This document shows, one piece after another, positions 45,954 to 55,692 of a stretch of 64,000 nt of DNA. The translations under genes were made by a program, and so were the position numbers. Numbering within the stretch: position 1 is the first letter of the stretch; every line of letters begins with the position of its first letter. Under the pieces are notes generated by a model. It did not search any database and was not told the origin of the DNA. It saw nothing but the letters and a program-made list of their open reading frames with translations. The stretch comes from Mariniblastus sp. (GTDB taxonomy: Bacteria > Planctomycetota > Planctomycetia > Pirellulales > Pirellulaceae): NCBI GenBank assembly GCA_029251085.1, contig JAQXDZ010000081.1:1-64000 (forward strand). Reading direction: 5' to 3'.

Positions 45954-47306
45954 ATGCCCAAGCTATCCGAGGTCCTCGACGGTTCCGCCACCGCGTTGAT
46001 AACGATCGCGCCACGGCTTCCCACACATGCCTCCATCAACGAAGTCGTCAATCAACTCTCGCCTGCAATTGCGAGGGGCTATTTCACTCCGGAAGAAGAC
46101 GAATTAATTCGAGAAAAGTTCTCCAATTACCTCACCGTACGCGCCGCACTTCATTCGGTGCTTGTGGATATGAAACCGATAATTTTCAATCAGGTCAAAC
46201 CAAACGAAGCGGAATATGCCAAAGTCTTTCTGATTGCCTTTTGCACCGCGGCAATGCTCAGGCGCTCCGGCCGACATCTGGTTGTCAATTTCCGAAGCAA
46301 CAAAATGATTTGGAGAAAACTTAACGAAGCCGAACCCCGTTATGGCATCCCCCGAAAACAATTCACCGCCGTTTATCGATCTTTAACATCACTTCGAAAC
46401 GTGATTACCTTCCGGCAAGGCGTAAATTATTTTGAAGAAAACCGCAGCTCAATTCTGGCGCTCGAAGCAGATCCGAAGCTGTTACCCATTGTTGAATTAT
46501 TGAAATCAGAACTGCCCTACATTGAGAGCAACCTTGATGACGATCTAAAAAAACGACTTCAATTCCGCCTTCACTCTGCAAAACGCCGAAGCCGGGGAGT
46601 TGTTCAAAAAACTAGTTTTAACGCTTTTAAGATTTCAGGACGTTTGCTCTCTGAAATCCGCAACCAGTGGAAACGGAAGCGTGTCACTCCGATTGTGCAA
46701 CGAAAAATCCAGCACCTTCTAAAGCCTGGCGATGTCATCATCACACGTCACGACGATGCTGCCACTAATTTATTTCTTCCCGGCTTTTGGCCACACGCAT
46801 CACTTTACATAGGTAGCCTCGAAGAGCGAGCAGAACTTGACCCAGAAAACAGGCACCCACAACTCCAGCGTGCCCAAGACCCAAAGTGTGTCCTCGAAGC
46901 ACGCAAAGACGGCGTGCTTTTCCGAGAATTAAATGACACGCTTAACGTGGATGCGTGCACCATCATTCGACCTAATTTATCCAAAGATCAAATTCGAGAC
47001 GGAATCGCCAGAGGGATAAGCCATGAAGGCAAGGAGTATGACTTTGAGTTTGACTTTACCCGAGCGGATAAACTCGTGTGCACCGAAGTCGTCTACCGAG
47101 CTTTTGATGGGATCGGTAATCTGAATTTCAAATTGGCCAATCGCTCTGGCCGGCTTTGTCTTTCCGCAGAAGACCTATTAGACAGCGCTGTCGACGACCG
47201 GCATTTCACCGTTATCGCAGTCTATGGATTTAAGGGAAATCGTTTCTTTGAAAAAGATGCTGCACTCAAAAAGCTCATCGAGAGTTACCGTAAAAATAGA
47301 AATTAG
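45954..47306 (+). CDS. YiiX-like permuted NlpC/P60 (papain-like) hydrolase with long N-terminal region
   Basis: 450 residues. Residues ~255-430 form a circularly permuted NlpC/P60 fold (YiiX/YaeF/LRAT-like superfamily). LKPGDVIITRHDD leads in, the catalytic His is His281 in WPHASLYIG, and the Cys follows later at Cys376 in KLVCTEVVYRAF, the reversed order that marks the permuted group. These enzymes act as amidases or thioesterases on peptides or acyl lipids. The N-terminal ~250 residues are helical and polar, with no recognised domain. No signal peptide, so probably cytosolic. Catalytic residues appear intact. Confidence 0.8.
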   Translation: MPKLSEVLDGSATALITIAPRLPTHASINEVVNQLSPAIARGYFTPEEDELIREKFSNYLTVRAALHSVLVDMKPIIFNQVKPNEAEYAKVFLIAFCTAAMLRRSGRHLVVNFRSNKMIWRKLNEAEPRYGIPRKQFTAVYRSLTSLRNVITFRQGVNYFEENRSSILALEADPKLLPIVELLKSELPYIESNLDDDLKKRLQFRLHSAKRRSRGVVQKTSFNAFKISGRLLSEIRNQWKRKRVTPIVQRKIQHLLKPGDVIITRHDDAATNLFLPGFWPHASLYIGSLEERAELDPENRHPQLQRAQDPKCVLEARKDGVLFRELNDTLNVDACTIIRPNLSKDQIRDGIARGISHEGKEYDFEFDFTRADKLVCTEVVYRAFDGIGNLNFKLANRSGRLCLSAEDLLDSAVDDRHFTVIAVYGFKGNRFFEKDAALKKLIESYRKNRN

Positions 47307-47583
47307 ACGTCGCTCTAACAGAGCAGTTCTGCAAAAGACTGCTTAGCCCCAGAACCAGCAAGACTGGTCGCAAGTCCAATCCGGCCTCCCTTGGCTTGCC
47401 CTGACAAACCTAATTACCGGCAAACTCCCCACCGTTCCTCTGCCAGTAAGTCAGATTAAATTGGACATAAAGCGCAACGCCGCTTTGCTGAGCATCGCCA
47501 AAAATATGACCGATAACAAAAAGAGCAATTCTGCGGATATGACACTCTGCTGATTCACGGTCTCTTCAGGCGAATTAAAAGCG

Positions 47584-49329
47584 ATGGCAACTCCAAAACT
47601 AAACCTCAATTCATGCGGCAAAGTCAGTTGCCCAGATTCTCTCGACACAAGTCGATACGCCAACCTGCCCAGGGCCATTTCGGTTGCGGTCTGCCTGCTG
47701 TCGCTGACAATTCCCTCACTCGTTAATGGCCAGCAGGTTAACGCATCTCCCGCAGCACTCTCCGCTCCTGCCAAATCCCCTCAACCCTCTTCCAAAGCAG
47801 CAATAAACGGTCGGCTAAATTCAATCCCAGTCATACCCGTATCCTCACCAGTGTTTAGCGAAGCACCCGAATTCCAATTTCAATCTGAACAGAAGCCTGG
47901 CAAATTCCGCGAAACAGGTAGAAGCGATCAAGGCGATTTACGTGGAAATGAGCAACTCATTTTTCAACCGTTTCCCCAACTGGAATCTGAGACGACCGCC
48001 CCGCTCTCAAACCAGGAAAAAACTGCACGAACGAGGGGGCCATCGCCCAGTCCATTCCTCCCATCCATTGAGTCTACTCCTCTCAAGTCCACGAATGCAA
48101 CTTCTTCTGCCGCCCCGTCCAATGACGCCAATGCACCCGATGACAACACCATCGTCCAAAGATTTCCCGACGGAACCCCCAGCATCATTCGTAAAGTTGA
48201 ATTAGATGAGAATGGAAATTACCGAAACCAGGGTGCGTGGGAATCGTTCGATAAAACTGGCCAAATTATTACCAAAGGAAATTACACCGATGGCAAAATG
48301 GACGGTTCCTGGAGCCGAATCCATGCTGCCGACTCCGGCGGTCTGTTTAAAACAAAACCATTCAATCTCTTCAAAGGCCCATTCCTTTCAGTCGCCCAAT
48401 TTAAAGACGGTCAATTAAACGGCCTGTGGTCAATCTATGATCAATTCGGTTTGAAAATTTTTGAAATCAACTACAAACAGGGTATTCGGGAAGGCTCCGC
48501 AAACTGGTACTACCCCAACAGCGCTAAAATGAGGGTAGCGACATTCCAAGGTGGCTACCTCGATGGTGACGTGATTGAATTTAATGAAGCCGAACAGATA
48601 CTCGATCAGCAACGCTATGTCGTTGGCCGACCCATCATAAGAAACTCGACGTTTTATCGACCCGATGTCAAAAAAACAGTCGACTACTTTCTCGGGCCAC
48701 AAAACAAGCCTCAGGCAAAAGACAATTGGTGGGCCGCCCAGCCAGCGAAGTATCGAACACTCGGATCCCAAATTCAAAGTGGAGCAGCGATGTCCTGGTT
48801 TGAAAATGGTCAGCCCAAAAAGCGGGGACAATTTGACAACGGACAACCGGCAGGGCAGTTCGTTTGGTGGCATGACAATGGCAACAAACAAACTGAGGGG
48901 ACCTACGAAAATGGAAAGAAATCGGAACGCTGGGTTTGGTGGTACAAGAACGGCATGAAACGTATCGAAGGCACGTACCAAAATGATCAGCCCGTTAGCC
49001 TCTGGCGTGCATGGGATGAAGACGGTTCGTTAAAAACCGAAAAAAATTACGCCGCTCTTAATCCTCCAATTAACTCGGTCGATGGTGAACCCTCGGTAGA
49101 GGGGACCGACATTGAGATTTCCCCAAACTCCTTACCTAGTCCGTCCCTACCTAGTCCTAAAATTGACGAACTCAAAAATCAACCCAATCAAATTGAATTG
49201 CTGCCTCCGCCAGAAGAAGAAAAAGAAGAAGTCATAACCGACATCGAAGAAAATCAACTTGGTGACACCCTGGAACTGGCTTCCCCCCAGACCAACAAGC
49301 CTTCCAGCAATGCGGAAGCGATCAAGTAG
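47584..49329 (+). CDS. Exported MORN/YwqK-repeat protein
   Basis: 581 residues. A signal peptide-like segment (RAISVAVCLLSLTIPSLVNG, ~30-49) is followed by a Pro/Ser-rich stretch. From ~195 to ~490 come YwqK/MORN-like beta-hairpin repeats: GKMDGSWSRI, DGQLNGLWSIY, NGQPKKRGQFDNGQPAGQFVWW and NGKKSERWVWWYKNG. The C-terminus is a Glu-rich disordered tail. Repeats of this kind form extended beta sheets for protein or membrane binding. The label antitoxin given to YwqK-type repeats elsewhere has no support here because no toxin gene is adjacent. Likely a periplasmic or surface binding protein. Confidence 0.8.
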   Translation: MATPKLNLNSCGKVSCPDSLDTSRYANLPRAISVAVCLLSLTIPSLVNGQQVNASPAALSAPAKSPQPSSKAAINGRLNSIPVIPVSSPVFSEAPEFQFQSEQKPGKFRETGRSDQGDLRGNEQLIFQPFPQLESETTAPLSNQEKTARTRGPSPSPFLPSIESTPLKSTNATSSAAPSNDANAPDDNTIVQRFPDGTPSIIRKVELDENGNYRNQGAWESFDKTGQIITKGNYTDGKMDGSWSRIHAADSGGLFKTKPFNLFKGPFLSVAQFKDGQLNGLWSIYDQFGLKIFEINYKQGIREGSANWYYPNSAKMRVATFQGGYLDGDVIEFNEAEQILDQQRYVVGRPIIRNSTFYRPDVKKTVDYFLGPQNKPQAKDNWWAAQPAKYRTLGSQIQSGAAMSWFENGQPKKRGQFDNGQPAGQFVWWHDNGNKQTEGTYENGKKSERWVWWYKNGMKRIEGTYQNDQPVSLWRAWDEDGSLKTEKNYAALNPPINSVDGEPSVEGTDIEISPNSLPSPSLPSPKIDELKNQPNQIELLPPPEEEKEEVITDIEENQLGDTLELASPQTNKPSSNAEAIK

Positions 49330-49441
49330 ATATTCAATTAGCCGTTGTTCCTATGGGATTCAGTTCGGCCAATGTTGCCAGCCCCAAGCATTTTTTCTCA
49401 AATGGCTTTGTCAACAGCGGATGTGCGTCTCTCCCTGCCAA

Positions 49442-50329
49442 TCACTCCGCATGCTCTGTCAGCGGATCAAACTCAAGGTATCGCTTTAGCAACGCAGTCA
49501 AAAAATAGAATGGAATCGTGTCAAACAACGCGATCACCAACTTAAAGACGTATCCCGTAATGATGAACATCAGCAACTTTTGAAACAGTTCATCGTTAGG
49601 TAAACCCGCGGGAATGGGTAGAGCGTGTGCGTAAAAGTGAGTGATTAAAATCACGGCAACTGTGTCAACAGCCTGACTGACCAAGGTTGATCCATTATTT
49701 CGCAACCACAAGTGCTTCCCTTTGGTAAGACGTTTCCAAAAGTGGAACAAATAGACATCGCAAAATTGTGCAGCGAGGTAAGCGACCATCGAAGCGGTTA
49801 CCGCTCCAAAGGTTAACGCACGTATTTGATAAAACGCAAAATTGTTTGGATCAGAAACATTTCCTTCAAGCACCGAAACACTTTCAATCGGCGGCAATCC
49901 TGTTTGCGGATCCATCTCGGGAACCTGAGGCATAATACCTCCAAGGTACAAAATGAACACGACCCAAATGTTTAGCAAGAACCCGACGGTCACAACCCAA
50001 TTTGCTCGACGGCGTCCATAGAACTCACTTATTAAATCGGTACAGAGAAAAGTGACGGGGTAGGGGAGCACTCCCACGGCTACCGCAAAACTCCAGCCTC
50101 CGGCGGTGCTCGCCCACTGCCCCCAATTCACAGTCCTACCGGCATCGGTTGCATCGATGCTAAAAAAGACGAGGAACCGACTGATCCCGAGAATGTTTAA
50201 CATTGTCAGCGAGCCGAGGAAGATCCCCGCCATAACTAAAAAGACGCGCTCTCGCCTAGCTTGCAAGTGCGAAACTTCGAGGGGATGCAGCGGCTCGACC
50301 GGTTTGGACGTTTTATTGGCTAATTTCAT
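49442..50329 (-). CDS. yhhQ: Queuosine-precursor transporter (YhhQ/DUF165 family)
   Basis: 295 residues, somewhat longer than E. coli YhhQ (~220) because of a hydrophilic loop (~130-165) and N-terminal extension. It has six or so helices with PYPVTFLCTDLISEFYGRRRAN, the family signature, plus AAQFCDVYLFHFWKRLT and LVSQAVDTVAVILITHF. Family members import preQ0/preQ1 or queuine for tRNA queuosine modification. No queuosine biosynthesis gene is adjacent, which is common for this transporter. It is convergent with the MORN-repeat gene. Confidence 0.92.
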   Translation of the reverse strand: MKLANKTSKPVEPLHPLEVSHLQARRERVFLVMAGIFLGSLTMLNILGISRFLVFFSIDATDAGRTVNWGQWASTAGGWSFAVAVGVLPYPVTFLCTDLISEFYGRRRANWVVTVGFLLNIWVVFILYLGGIMPQVPEMDPQTGLPPIESVSVLEGNVSDPNNFAFYQIRALTFGAVTASMVAYLAAQFCDVYLFHFWKRLTKGKHLWLRNNGSTLVSQAVDTVAVILITHFYAHALPIPAGLPNDELFQKLLMFIITGYVFKLVIALFDTIPFYFLTALLKRYLEFDPLTEHAE

Positions 50330-50850
50330 GTATCCATCTCAGCAAACAAGTTCCTCAATAAACTAAGCGAATTACGACGCCAAGCAAAAACCTCGAATCG
50401 ACTTAAGTGCTTTTCGGGAATTGCCTCCAGCATGGGCCGCACGTTACCGATCGGCAACCTTCCTTACACCAGGATTCCCTTCCATCAAAAACCCCTTCAT
50501 TAAAACCCGACATTTCTGGCGGGCGGCCACTCAATCGCTTTGCTTAATAAGACAAAAGATCGGTCAGTCAACCCGATTTCGTCGCCGCGTCAGCGATACA
50601 AACATCCAAGTTTGCCTAAAATTTAATTCGACTGCAATGATTGGCAAGATAACGGGCAATTTTGATTTAGGAACTATCCCGTTTAGCCCCTAGAAACACC
50701 GCACCGAATCGGTAAAATGAGGCCTGCTCTTTAACATTTCAAACCGCCCAATTACACGATGGCGACTTCTCAGACGGTAACGTATATCAGTCTGGGAGTG
50801 TAGTCGCACCGGTCGTTTTCGCGATCGTTGTCGTCACCCCTACGAGGTTC
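50330..50850. promoter_or_regulatory. yhhQ-gcvT intergenic region with structured gcvT leader
   Basis: 521 bp of divergent spacer without a supported gene. Toward gcvT it contains three stems on the plus strand: AACGGG/CCCGTT (50651-50656 with 50678-50683), the composite hairpin at 50762-50807 and a small hairpin at 50810-50827. No canonical glycine-riboswitch core is recognisable. A 10-codon ATG frame at 50851 overlaps the gcvT start and is probably chance. Confidence 0.5.
50762..50807 (+). ncRNA. Candidate structured 5' leader of gcvT
   Basis: Outer stem GCGACT/AGTCGC (50762-50767 with 50802-50807) and inner 8-bp stem TCTCAGAC/GTCTGGGA (50768-50775 with 50790-50797, one G-U pair). They are separated by a 4-nt 3' bulge GTGT and capped by a 14-nt loop. 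It ends 45 nt before the gcvT GTG. No T run follows, so a simple terminator is unlikely. A regulatory leader is inference. Confidence 0.4.
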
Positions 50851-50852
50851 AT

Positions 50853-51971
50853 GTGGACTCAGATAAACAACTTTTGAAAACACCGCTCCACCAATGGCAT
50901 ATTGACCACCAAGGACGCATGGTGGAATTTGCCGGTTGGTCGATGCCCGTGCAATACACGAGTATCATCGAAGAACACCAACAAACCCGCAACTCAATTG
51001 GCATGTTTGATGTTTCTCATATGGGTAGGCTCTATTTCTCCGGAACCAATGTTTCGGAATTTCTCGATGGCTTAACTACTCGACGGGTTGCCGGTGTCGA
51101 ATGCGGTAAGATCCGATATTCTCTGATGACTAATGATTCGGGCGGAATCCTCGATGATGTTTTGGTCTACCACCTCCCTGACCTCAATGGCAAGCCATTT
51201 CATATGATGGTTGTGAATGCCAGTAACCGAGCCAAAATCGTAAATTGGCTCAACGAACGTAAATCCGGCACAGATATTCAAATTGACGACCGCACAGAAA
51301 CCTCCGCAATGATTGCAGTCCAAGGCCCTCTGGCTAACGAGGCAGTAAAGAAGTTGTCCGAGGTCGACCCAGACTCCTTGCCATATTACACCGGAACAAC
51401 GACTCGCATTTGTGGAAAAGAAGCGATCCTTTCCCGCACAGGCTACACTGGCGAAGACGGTTGTGAAATCATGATCCCCAGTGAAGATGCTCAGCTTATT
51501 TGGGATGAGGTGTTCAGTCTTGCTGCAGCAACCCAAGGTGGAGCCGCCGGACTAGCCGCAAGAGATACGCTACGTCTGGAAGCGGGAATGCCTCTCTATG
51601 GTCATGAACTTAATGAAGCGACGAATCCCGCCCAAACTGATTTGAAATTTGCCATCCAAATGAAAGGGCGAGAATTTGTCGGTCGAACCTCGATCGCCGA
51701 AGCAAGGAAAGACAGCGACCTTTGGATCAGAACTGGGCTCGAACTGGAAGGGCGGCGAGCCGCTCGCGAAGATTGCAAAGTCTTTCACGGTGAACAAGCG
51801 GTGGGAGTCGTGACCAGCGGGAGCTACACACCAACACTTCAAAAATCGATTTCAATGGCTTACATCCATCCTGACCATCGGGAACTTGGAACAGCATTGT
51901 CGGTTGACATTCGTGGAAAACTGCACCAAGCCACTGTGGTCAAAGTCCCCTTTTACCAACGATCTGTTTAA
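50853..51971 (+). CDS. gcvT: Aminomethyltransferase (glycine cleavage T protein)
   Basis: 372 residues from GTG, preceded by GAGG at ~5 nt. The family blocks are intact: HQWHIDHQGRMVEFAGWSMPVQY at the N-terminus, GMFDVSHMGR with the folate-site Asp, RTGYTGEDGCEI, AARDTLRLEAGMPLYGHEL and the C-terminal barrel GVVTSGSYTPTL. It moves the aminomethyl carbon from lipoyl-GcvH to tetrahydrofolate, giving 5,10-methylene-THF and ammonia. gcvH follows after 111 bp, then gcvP and a lipoyl-transfer enzyme, all plus strand, a complete gcvTHP set apart from the shared lpd. A structured leader precedes the gene. Confidence 0.97.
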   Translation: MDSDKQLLKTPLHQWHIDHQGRMVEFAGWSMPVQYTSIIEEHQQTRNSIGMFDVSHMGRLYFSGTNVSEFLDGLTTRRVAGVECGKIRYSLMTNDSGGILDDVLVYHLPDLNGKPFHMMVVNASNRAKIVNWLNERKSGTDIQIDDRTETSAMIAVQGPLANEAVKKLSEVDPDSLPYYTGTTTRICGKEAILSRTGYTGEDGCEIMIPSEDAQLIWDEVFSLAAATQGGAAGLAARDTLRLEAGMPLYGHELNEATNPAQTDLKFAIQMKGREFVGRTSIAEARKDSDLWIRTGLELEGRRAAREDCKVFHGEQAVGVVTSGSYTPTLQKSISMAYIHPDHRELGTALSVDIRGKLHQATVVKVPFYQRSV

Positions 51972-52082
51972 TGGCAATCCAGCCAGCAAATGGCCCCATG
52001 TTTCCGGATTCCATGTTTCCAAAATCCCAACACGTACTAATAATAATTTAATTTCAAACCTTCAATTGATGGAGCTTTTACG

Positions 52083-52475
52083 GTGACACCAGAAGAACTA
52101 ATTTTCGCTGAAACACACGAATGGGCCCATATCGCTGAGCAGGATGGGGAAAAAATTGCCACCATCGGCATTTCAGCCAATGCAGTAGAAGCGTTGACCG
52201 ATTTGGTCTACATGGATTTGCCAGCCGCCGGCACCGCGGTCACCGCAGGCAATTCGTTTGGAGAAGTTGAGTCAGTCAAAGCAACCAGTGAGCTTTACAG
52301 TCCAATGAACGGTGAAATTGTAGAGGTTAACACCTCACTGCCGGATAATTTAGAGATCCTTAACTCTGACCCGTACGGCGAAGGCTGGATCATCAAAGTA
52401 AAAGTCAGTGGTGATACCCCCGAGAACCTGATGGATTATGCTGCCTACCAAAAGCAGTGTGACGAAGCCCATTAA
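52083..52475 (+). CDS. gcvH: Glycine cleavage H protein
   Basis: 130 residues from GTG with GAG about 9 nt before. The lipoylation site is the Lys in VESVKATSELYSP (~64), in the usual GEVESVKA turn. The HEWA N-terminal block and the EGWIIKVKV C-terminal block match the family. It carries the aminomethyl intermediate on a lipoyl arm between GcvP, GcvT and Lpd. It must be lipoylated, and a LipM-like transferase is encoded two genes downstream. The 190-260 bp to gcvP hold two hairpins. Confidence 0.97.
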   Translation: MTPEELIFAETHEWAHIAEQDGEKIATIGISANAVEALTDLVYMDLPAAGTAVTAGNSFGEVESVKATSELYSPMNGEIVEVNTSLPDNLEILNSDPYGEGWIIKVKVSGDTPENLMDYAAYQKQCDEAH

Positions 52476-52509
52476 TTCCCAACTCGTTTAACGGGTCTAT
52501 TTAACAGGC

Positions 52510-52619
52510 ACTCTTTCAATTCGGCTTCCGATTTCAAAGAGTCAGGACAATTCTTCAACTCGAAACGCAACTGAAAACTCACGACAACAGGAAATCAACG
52601 ACTTTCCTTCCTGTTGTCG
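52510..52619 (+). promoter_or_regulatory. Two stem-loops in the gcvH-gcvP gap
   Basis: First: ACTCTTT/AAAGAGT (52510-52516 with 52536-52542) with an inner TCGG/CCGA hairpin. Second: a perfect 12-bp stem CGACAACAGGAA/TTCCTGTTGTCG (52582-52593 with 52608-52619) and 14-nt loop. No long T run follows the second. They may attenuate, process or stabilise the gcv transcript and set GcvH to GcvP ratio (inference). Confidence 0.5.
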
Positions 52620-52735
52620 GTTTACAATTTGCAAACTTACCGTGCTCTGAGCGACGACTGTGACAGTTGCTTGCTCCGATTAATTCGTCGAACTTCCCGA
52701 TCGACGCTCAACCTCTAGACGAAGTGAACGATTTA

Positions 52736-55636
52736 ATGACAACCCAATCGCTTGAAGGCACTGACATTCGGCAACTTGCGCAGCGAGAAGATTTCATCGA
52801 CCGCCATATCGGCCCCAGTGCAAGTGAAATATCGGAGATGCTCGCCACTGTCAACGCTGAGTCACTTGATGAACTGATCGACTCAACCGTTCCTTCGAGT
52901 ATCTTACTCGAACGGGCACTTAACTTGCCTGAGAGTACAACGGAGCATGCGACGCTGAACCAGCTTCGTCAGTACGCAGACGAAAATGTTGTCAACCGTT
53001 CCATGATTGGCATGGGTTATTACGGCACCCACGTCCCCAACGTCATCTTGCGAAACGTTCTAGAAAATCCGGGATGGTACACCGCCTATACCCCTTATCA
53101 GGCAGAAATTGCCCAGGGTCGCCTCGAGAGCTTGTTGACATTCCAGCAAATGGTCATGGATCTCACCGGGATGGCAATGGCGAACGCTTCGCTACTCGAT
53201 GAAGCAACCGCTGCGGCCGAAGCCATGGCGTTGTGTAAGCGAGCCAGTAAACTTGCCTGCAATCAGTTTTTTGTCGCAGATGGCGTGCACCCTCAAACGC
53301 TGGATGTCATCCAAACACGTGCGAAGTACTTTGGTTTTGAATTGATCGTCGGGCCAGCAGAGTCTGCTGGCGACCATGAGATTTTCGGAGCATTACTGCA
53401 GTACCCAGGGACGACCGGCGAGATCAAAGATCTAACCTCTATCATTGACAGCGTTCATGATCGCAAAGCCTTGGTAGCTGTCGCGAGTGATTTGCTGAGC
53501 CTCACCCTCCTTAAGCCACCGGGAGAAATGGGAGCCGACATTGTTCTTGGCAGTGCCCAGCGATTCGGGGTACCGATGGGCTTTGGTGGTCCACACGCAG
53601 CGTTCTTTGCCACCCGCGATGCCTACAAGCGTTCCGCTCCTGGACGAATCATTGGAGTCTCCAAAGATCGACGCGGAAAAACAGCACTTCGGATGGCGAT
53701 GCAAACCCGAGAGCAACACATTCGACGGGATAAGGCGACTTCCAACATCTGTACAGCCCAAGCACTGCTGGCCAACATGGCAGTATTTTATGCGGTTTAT
53801 CACGGCCCTGAAAAACTGAAAATGATTGCGACGCGAGTGAATTCATTAACGCATTTCGCCGCCCAACGTTTGCAATCGGCAGGCTTCCAACTTGAGCATC
53901 AAAGTTTCTTTGATACAGTTTCCGTGATCACGGAAAATGCGGAAGCAATTGTGAATGCGGCAACAAAAGAATTTGGATTAAACCTTCGCCTCATTGATTC
54001 AAACCACGTTGGATTCAGTTTTGACGAGACAACCAGTGGCGAGGATATCGTTTTATTGTTGTCTGCTTTCGGAGTCGATACTTCAGGCATTGACCCTGAA
54101 CTCTCTGGAGAGACACTCACCTCGTCTGTTCCAGACGAACTGCTTCGTCAGTCCGAATTCCTGACCCACCCTGTGTTTCACCGTTACCACTCGGAGACCG
54201 AGATGCTCCGCTACCTGAAAAGACTTGAGAACAAAGACTTTTCTTTAACGCACGGCATGATTCCTCTCGGGTCATGCACGATGAAACTCAACGCGACTGC
54301 CGAAATGATTCCGGTCACATTTAACGGATTCGCAAACGTACACCCATTCGCCCCCCGTGATCAGTGGGTGGGCTACCAAACGATGATTGAGGAATTGCGT
54401 GATTGGTTAATCGAAATTACCGGGTATGACGCAATGTCGATGCAACCCAATTCCGGAGCCCAGGGCGAGTACGCGGGATTGCTCGCGATTCGGCGGTACC
54501 ACGAGAGCCTTGGAGAAAGCCATCGTGACATCTGCCTGATCCCTAGCTCTGCTCACGGCACCAACCCCGCCAGTGCGAGCATGATGGGTTTGAAAGTCGT
54601 GGTCGTGAAAACAGACGACAGCGGGAACATTGATCTTGAAGACCTGAAAGCAAAGGCCGAACAGCACGCTGACAATTTATCGAGTTTAATGATCACCTAC
54701 CCGAGCACGCATGGAGTTTTCGAAGAAACAATTCGTGAGTCATGCGAAATCGTCCACCAATTTGGCGGACAGGTTTACATGGATGGGGCGAACATGAATG
54801 CGTTAGTTGGCATCGCTGCACCAGGAAAATTCGGATCAGATGTTTCCCACCTAAACCTGCATAAAACCTTCTGCATCCCTCACGGTGGCGGGGGGCCGGG
54901 CATGGGGCCAATCGGGGTTAAGTCACACCTTGCTCCTTTTTTGCCAAACCATGTGATTCACCCAACTGAAGAAACCGCCAGTGCCGATAATGGTGCTGTA
55001 TCGGGAGCACAATATGGGAGCTCAGCCATCCTCCCAATTTCATGGGCCTACATTCAGCTGATGGGCGGAACGGGGCTCAAGAAAGCAACGCAAGTCGCAA
55101 TTCTCAACGCCAACTATATCGCCAAAAGACTCGAAGGTGCCTTCGAAGTCCTATTCAAGGGTCGCAACGATCGCGTTGCCCACGAATGCATTGTTGATCT
55201 GAGACCACTCAAAGAATCGACAGGAATCACCGAAGTCGATCTGGCCAAACGACTCATGGATTACGGATTCCATGCCCCGACTATGTCGTGGCCTGTGGGT
55301 GGAACCATCATGATCGAACCTACGGAAAGTGAATCGAAAGCTGAGCTGGATCGTTTCTGCGATGCGATGCTCTCGATTCGAAAAGAAATTCAGGCGGTTG
55401 AAGACGGCACTGTGACTGCCGAAGCTTGTGTAACGCATCAGGCGCCACACACACTGGATGACCTCGTTGATGAAAACTGGGATCGTCCCTACACGCGTGA
55501 AGAGGCGGTTTTCCCGAGCAACCACACTCGGCAAGCTAAGTTTTGGCCAACCGTAAATCGAATCGACGATGTCTACGGAGATCGAAATTTTGTCTGCTCA
55601 TGCCCTCCTGTCTCGGATTACGAAGAGACAGAGTAA
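52736..55636 (+). CDS. gcvP: Glycine dehydrogenase, decarboxylating (P protein, full-length)
   Basis: 966 residues from the ATG at 52736; a TTG 23 codons earlier (52667) is also open, and neither has a strong ribosome site. The single chain holds both halves that some bacteria split into GcvPA and GcvPB. The N-terminal half starts FIDRHIGPS and includes [13 protein letters not shown] and [16 protein letters not shown]. The C-terminal half has GSCTMKLNA, the PLP Lys in [18 protein letters not shown] and [12 protein letters not shown]. It decarboxylates glycine and loads the aminomethyl group on GcvH. The stop lies 56 bp before the LipM-like gene. Confidence 0.97.
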   Translation: MTTQSLEGTDIRQLAQREDFIDRHIGPSASEISEMLATVNAESLDELIDSTVPSSILLERALNLPESTTEHATLNQLRQYADENVVNRSMIGMGYYGTHVPNVILRNVLENPGWYTAYTPYQAEIAQGRLESLLTFQQMVMDLTGMAMANASLLDEATAAAEAMALCKRASKLACNQFFVADGVHPQTLDVIQTRAKYFGFELIVGPAESAGDHEIFGALLQYPGTTGEIKDLTSIIDSVHDRKALVAVASDLLSLTLLKPPGEMGADIVLGSAQRFGVPMGFGGPHAAFFATRDAYKRSAPGRIIGVSKDRRGKTALRMAMQTREQHIRRDKATSNICTAQALLANMAVFYAVYHGPEKLKMIATRVNSLTHFAAQRLQSAGFQLEHQSFFDTVSVITENAEAIVNAATKEFGLNLRLIDSNHVGFSFDETTSGEDIVLLLSAFGVDTSGIDPELSGETLTSSVPDELLRQSEFLTHPVFHRYHSETEMLRYLKRLENKDFSLTHGMIPLGSCTMKLNATAEMIPVTFNGFANVHPFAPRDQWVGYQTMIEELRDWLIEITGYDAMSMQPNSGAQGEYAGLLAIRRYHESLGESHRDICLIPSSAHGTNPASASMMGLKVVVVKTDDSGNIDLEDLKAKAEQHADNLSSLMITYPSTHGVFEETIRESCEIVHQFGGQVYMDGANMNALVGIAAPGKFGSDVSHLNLHKTFCIPHGGGGPGMGPIGVKSHLAPFLPNHVIHPTEETASADNGAVSGAQYGSSAILPISWAYIQLMGGTGLKKATQVAILNANYIAKRLEGAFEVLFKGRNDRVAHECIVDLRPLKESTGITEVDLAKRLMDYGFHAPTMSWPVGGTIMIEPTESESKAELDRFCDAMLSIRKEIQAVEDGTVTAEACVTHQAPHTLDDLVDENWDRPYTREEAVFPSNHTRQAKFWPTVNRIDDVYGDRNFVCSCPPVSDYEETE

Positions 55637-55692
55637 TTCAGATTGGCAAACCATAGGCACCGTTGATTGCTTAGCAGGAATTCAGGAAAACC

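Noticed and set aside
47584-49329. YwqK-type antitoxin of a toxin-antitoxin pair.
   Set aside because: The repeats are MORN-like binding modules, the protein has a signal sequence and no toxin gene is adjacent.
50690-50852. Canonical glycine riboswitch before gcvT.
   Set aside because: A stretch like CTTCTCAGACGG recalls part of the aptamer, but the GGAGAG start and GCCGAAGG core are missing.
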